Shown here one piece after another: positions 60,490 through 64,000 of a stretch of 64,000 bases of DNA. The DNA is taken from positions 3,096,370-3,160,369 of the forward strand of contig NC_049993.1 in NCBI RefSeq assembly GCF_000003815.2. Reading direction: 5' to 3'. The translations under genes were made by a program, and so were the position numbers. Every line of letters begins with the position of its first letter. Position 1 is the stretch's first letter. Origin of the DNA: Branchiostoma floridae. Lineage: Eukaryota; Chordata; Leptocardii; Amphioxiformes; Branchiostomatidae. The notes under the pieces were generated by a model. The model ran no database searches and was not told where the DNA came from. It was given only the letters and a program-made list of their open reading frames with translations.

Positions 60490-63055
60490 AGAAGATGCAT
60501 TTTTAAATACAAAATATATCTTTCTCTGTGTCTGTCTGTCCACCCGATACTGTTGTCATTAGCGTTTCTTGTCGTTAAAAATGGGAAATCATTAGGCGAT
60601 AGTATCGGGTATAGATTACGATCCAGTGTTCCAGATCGCTGTCATTAGCGAAGCTTTTCGGTGCTAGACTAATGTCAGTAATGAAACGCTGTGACGCGCA
60701 TTGCGTGATGGGAGGAGAGCTGACCAGCTGATCAGCATGAACAAAATGGCGGCCCCCGTTTTTTAGCGATAGCCGCCTCGATAGCCCGGTATCTAATCGT
60801 ATATAGCTCCCGGGTCTCTACTGTTCTCTCCGCAAATGACAGACGAGTCTTGGGAGCTACAATATGGCTGGATACCAGGCAAGATGACTACGCCTTATGT
60901 ACGATGTAAAAATCAAGTACGCGTACGTAACGTTTATATATATTTTCAAAAGATTATAGCATTCGCGATGATAGCACCACATTGATACTGATAGGAGCCA
61001 TAGTTTTGATAGTTGCTTGTGGCACGAGGTTATATGATATGAATATTATTCACATCGGTAACCGCAAAATCTCGGCGTGCAATTACGGCTGTCAACGCTC
61101 CCGATCCCTGCTCTACAGGTGCACCTAGGTGAGTTTCAGTTTCAGTTTATTTATTTTGCTAGGAACACATCTAACGTATTAGTTATTATATTAAACGTTA
61201 CATCATCACCACAATTAAATTATGCACAGTGTGGCTTTGTCTCTAGAACTGAACTCTTGTTTTCCTTATAATGATCGCCTTGAAGATGTCACTGCAAATA
61301 CAAACATTGATTCAATTAAAGTATAGCTCCCATATATAAACTAGACAGTCAGTATCATGTGTCATATAATTTGTTGCGGTTATAATGGTCAGTACTTACG
61401 TTATTATGCACACTTTTTTATTGTCGAGAATTTGACAAGATCTATTAATTAGTCTACATGAACAAACTGAAAGATAATATCACCTACAATTTACAATTAT
61501 GCAGAATTTCTGTATTTCTAATTTGTTTACCTGCTCCTAACCTGTAAATGCAGAAATGTTTGCGGTGGATTTATGTTCGCGGTTTTCGCGTTGGCTACTT
61601 AACCGAACCGCAAATTCAAACCCACCGCAAACATTTTTCCATGGCACGGTGCTACGGTGAAGGGGAATCAGGTGAACCCTGGGAACAGCGCTAATTGATA
61701 AGGAAGTACTTCCCACTGTGACCATCCCAGCAGCTAGAGGGGTGAATTGACCCATATTACAAATGTAATACATAAACTAATAAAAATCCCAGACTGTCTA
61801 CACGCTGGAAACAAGATTAGCATAAAATACTGGTCAAAAATTCAAATATTTTTCTCTACTGGTTTTCAAGGAAACACTATCAAACCCTGCAGAATGGTCC
61901 AGATAGTTGTAACAAAGTTACATAATCTAGGTCCTTATAACAGCAACTCTCAAATTTTGGGAAACCAACCTTGTGTTCAACTTTCAACTCTGCTCTGTCA
62001 ACTTTGTATCAAAGTGTCTTTTTGGATCAACAACACATGATTGCAACTTGAAAATCTTCATTATAACTGAATTAGCTCTGATATTTATGTGTCTAGAAAT
62101 ATGGCTAATAATCTGTTGTCTATTTGTAAGTGTACCATCAGGGGCTATATAGACTTTACATGGAACTGTCAGTTATGTCCCACTGTACCAGAGTAAGAGA
62201 AGCCAGCATTTTCATTACTTTATATTCTGGGTTAGGTAAAGCTTTATGTATAATCATACTTCAATATATGTAGTACCCTAATATCAAAATTGAATTAAAA
62301 ATAAACTTGTGTTGGTCAGCTGTCTCGGTCATCCTTCCCTGATGTGAACTCCACCAGAGTCAACAGAAGACTGAGCTCTGGTAGTTTACGTTAGCCGAAT
62401 TCTTTGGGTGGTTTTATAATACAGGGTTGGTCTTTAAAACCACAGCGAAATGTCCTTTTCACTGCTAGTAGTGCTACCATGAAATTAAATCCCAGCGAAC
62501 TTAAAAGCATTTTCAAATTATGCTATAACTTATACTGCTATAGGTTGACAACCGTTGTGTGTACAGGGAAACTTTGTAGTTTAATGATCACCAGTGCAGG
62601 TATTCAGGAAAAACAGTGATCCCAAATACATTATTATTATTATGATTCGGGTACTTTAGTATATTATAAGCACGATGTCAGGAACACATATTTAGAGTCA
62701 ATTTCAATTGCATCTCCATCTCTCTAGACCAGGTACCATCAGTGCCTTACACTCATTGCTGAAAAAAATCAGCAGGGCAAAGAGTGTAAGGAGGGCCAGT
62801 TAAGTAATAAGGGCAAGGTATGGTGCCCAGACTGTAACCATATGCATCCCGCTTCCACAAAAAATTCAATGACGGCTGAGCGGGAAGGTGGAGAATGTTG
62901 GGAAGCAAATAAAGCTGACACTCTTGTGTGCTGTATTTTCCCACTAATAAAGATGTCTACCAGCAATATTTGCCCCTTGAAATACAGAGGAAGTATACGT
63001 AGCATATAATAATTCCATAATATATGGTGGATAATATACAATAAGTAAGGAAGGT
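60490..63055. other. Region upstream of the TNFR-caspase gene
   Basis: The exon carrying the start codon and signal peptide should be here or further right, but I found no convincing ATG, hydrophobic stretch and phase-0 donor on the minus strand. A YY1-like word, AAAATGGCGGC, stands at 60741, in a locally GC-rich stretch. A relative of the 507-base repeat's end is at 61540-61640. Confidence 0.5.
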
Positions 63056-63059
63056 AAAA

Positions 63060-64000
63060 CATGTTTTCTTCTTGGCGATTTCAATATAGACTTACTAAAA
63101 AATGAAAGACATACTCTAACGACAGATTTTTTAAATATGCTATTCTCGTGTTGTATGTATCCCACAATCACCAAACCAACAAGAATAACTGACAAATCTG
63201 CGACCCTAATCGATAATATATTAACAAACTCCTTATCTGAATCCTATACTTCTGGCACTCTTGTAACAGATATTTCGGACCATTTACCTATATTTTACAT
63301 AATGAAATGTAAATCCGATGTGAGTAAAACTAACAGTACAAAACGACGTTTGCGCAAATTTACTAGTTCCAATGTCACTAAATTCAAAAACCAATTAGCG
63401 GATGCAACATGGGACAAATTATACAATTACTCTAACACAAATGATGCCTACAGTCATTTTATTCAAGTCATTACTTCTCTGTTTGAAGAATGTTTCCCGA
63501 TTGTTACTCACTCCGAACGTAATGTAGAAAAGAACAAACCCTGGTTCACTCCTGCGCTTCATAAATCGTCCATCAAGAAAAACAAGTTATACAAAAAATA
63601 TGTAAGGAATCCAAATCCAACTTCTTTCCAGACATATAAAACTTACAGAAATAAATTCAACACATTAATTCGCTTATCTAAAAGGAATCACTATCACCAA
63701 AAATTCAAGGAGACAACAGATAACATAAGAACCACATGGAAATTGATAAACGAGCTTCTTAATAAAAAAAAGAAATCGAATGTCCTTCCTAGCAAACTCT
63801 GTGACGACACATATGAAATATCAAACCCACAAGACATTGTAGATGCCTTCAATAACTTTTTTGTTAATATTGGACCCTCATTAGCTAAAAAGATCGACAA
63901 GACTGACTGTTCTCCTCTATCTTTCATTAACAATGTCTACCCATCTTATAGCTTCTTTGAAACACCCACTGTATCCGAAGTCCAAAATATTATTTGTAAT
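63060..64000 (+). mobile_element. Non-LTR retrotransposon ORF2, 5'-truncated, continues past the right edge
   Basis: An open frame without an initial Met starts abruptly near 63063: FLLGDFNIDLLKNERHTLTT, then ITDKSATLIDNILTN and VTDISDHLPIFY. GDFNID and the DH of SDHLPIF are the conserved C-terminal motifs of the apurinic-type endonuclease. The following 200 residues (PWFTPALHKSSIKKNKLYKK, FNNFFVNIGPSLA) are the usual linker before reverse transcriptase. The frame is open to the window end, so the reverse transcriptase should lie to the right. The style is jockey/CR1-like. The abrupt start at the endonuclease suggests 5' truncation on insertion. Confidence 0.85.

Noticed and set aside
60735-60760. 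AAAATGGCGGC as the promoter of the receptor-caspase gene
   Set aside because: A single YY1-like word in a locally GC-rich stretch. The first exon is not located, so neither position nor strand of a promoter can be supported.

Overview
The window looks like nuclear DNA of an invertebrate chordate, most probably an amphioxus (Branchiostoma). I infer this from several things together: spliced genes with GT-AG introns, many MITE-like and non-LTR elements, AT-rich intergenic DNA with GT/CA microsatellites, CYP74-clan P450 genes of the kind known from amphioxus, and unusual mixtures of death-signalling domains. Three N-gaps (4770-4869, 32996-33149, 57335-57811) show that it is a draft assembly. No rRNA, tRNA, CRISPR array or prokaryotic operon was seen.

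Layout. (1) About 1-5.8 kb, minus strand: CYP74-like copy A. Its start codon is altered and it has an extra intron; the 3' exons run off the left edge. (2) 5.8-15.7 kb: mostly repeats, plus an orphan last exon of a CYP74-PLAT gene at 12.2 kb. (3) 15.7-36.2 kb, plus strand: an eight-exon gene whose splice phases all agree. It encodes a 607-residue CARD / coiled-coil / Death-domain protein, and its introns are full of TTAA-type MITEs, a hAT-like element, a deleted mariner and other repeats. (4) 37.5-41.6 kb, minus strand: CYP74-like copy B, complete in six exons, encoding 594 residues with a P450 domain followed by a PLAT/LH2 domain. (5) 41.6-46.9 kb: repeats, including a fourth TTAA MITE and a purine-rich tract. 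(6) 46.9-51.7 kb, plus strand: an unrecognised gene fragment whose terminal exon is present three times in tandem, preceded by a minisatellite built from splice-acceptor sequence and followed by about 40 copies of a 40-bp minisatellite. (7) 53.4-60.5 kb, minus strand: a gene whose four visible exons join in matching phase into TNFR cysteine-rich repeats, a transmembrane helix, a coiled coil and a complete caspase catalytic domain. This is a receptor and a caspase in one chain, and I consider it the most striking object here. (8) 63.06-64.0 kb: the 5'-truncated start of a non-LTR retrotransposon that runs off the right edge.

Function. Two themes share the window. CYP74-clan enzymes rearrange fatty-acid hydroperoxides, and PLAT domains in lipoxygenases help membrane or lipid engagement, so copy B looks like a membrane-targeted oxylipin enzyme. 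The CARD-Death protein and the TNFR-caspase both belong to apoptosis or innate-immune signalling. The second appears to bypass the usual FADD-type adaptor step by carrying the protease itself. Whether these genes work together cannot be told from sequence; linkage alone is weak evidence.
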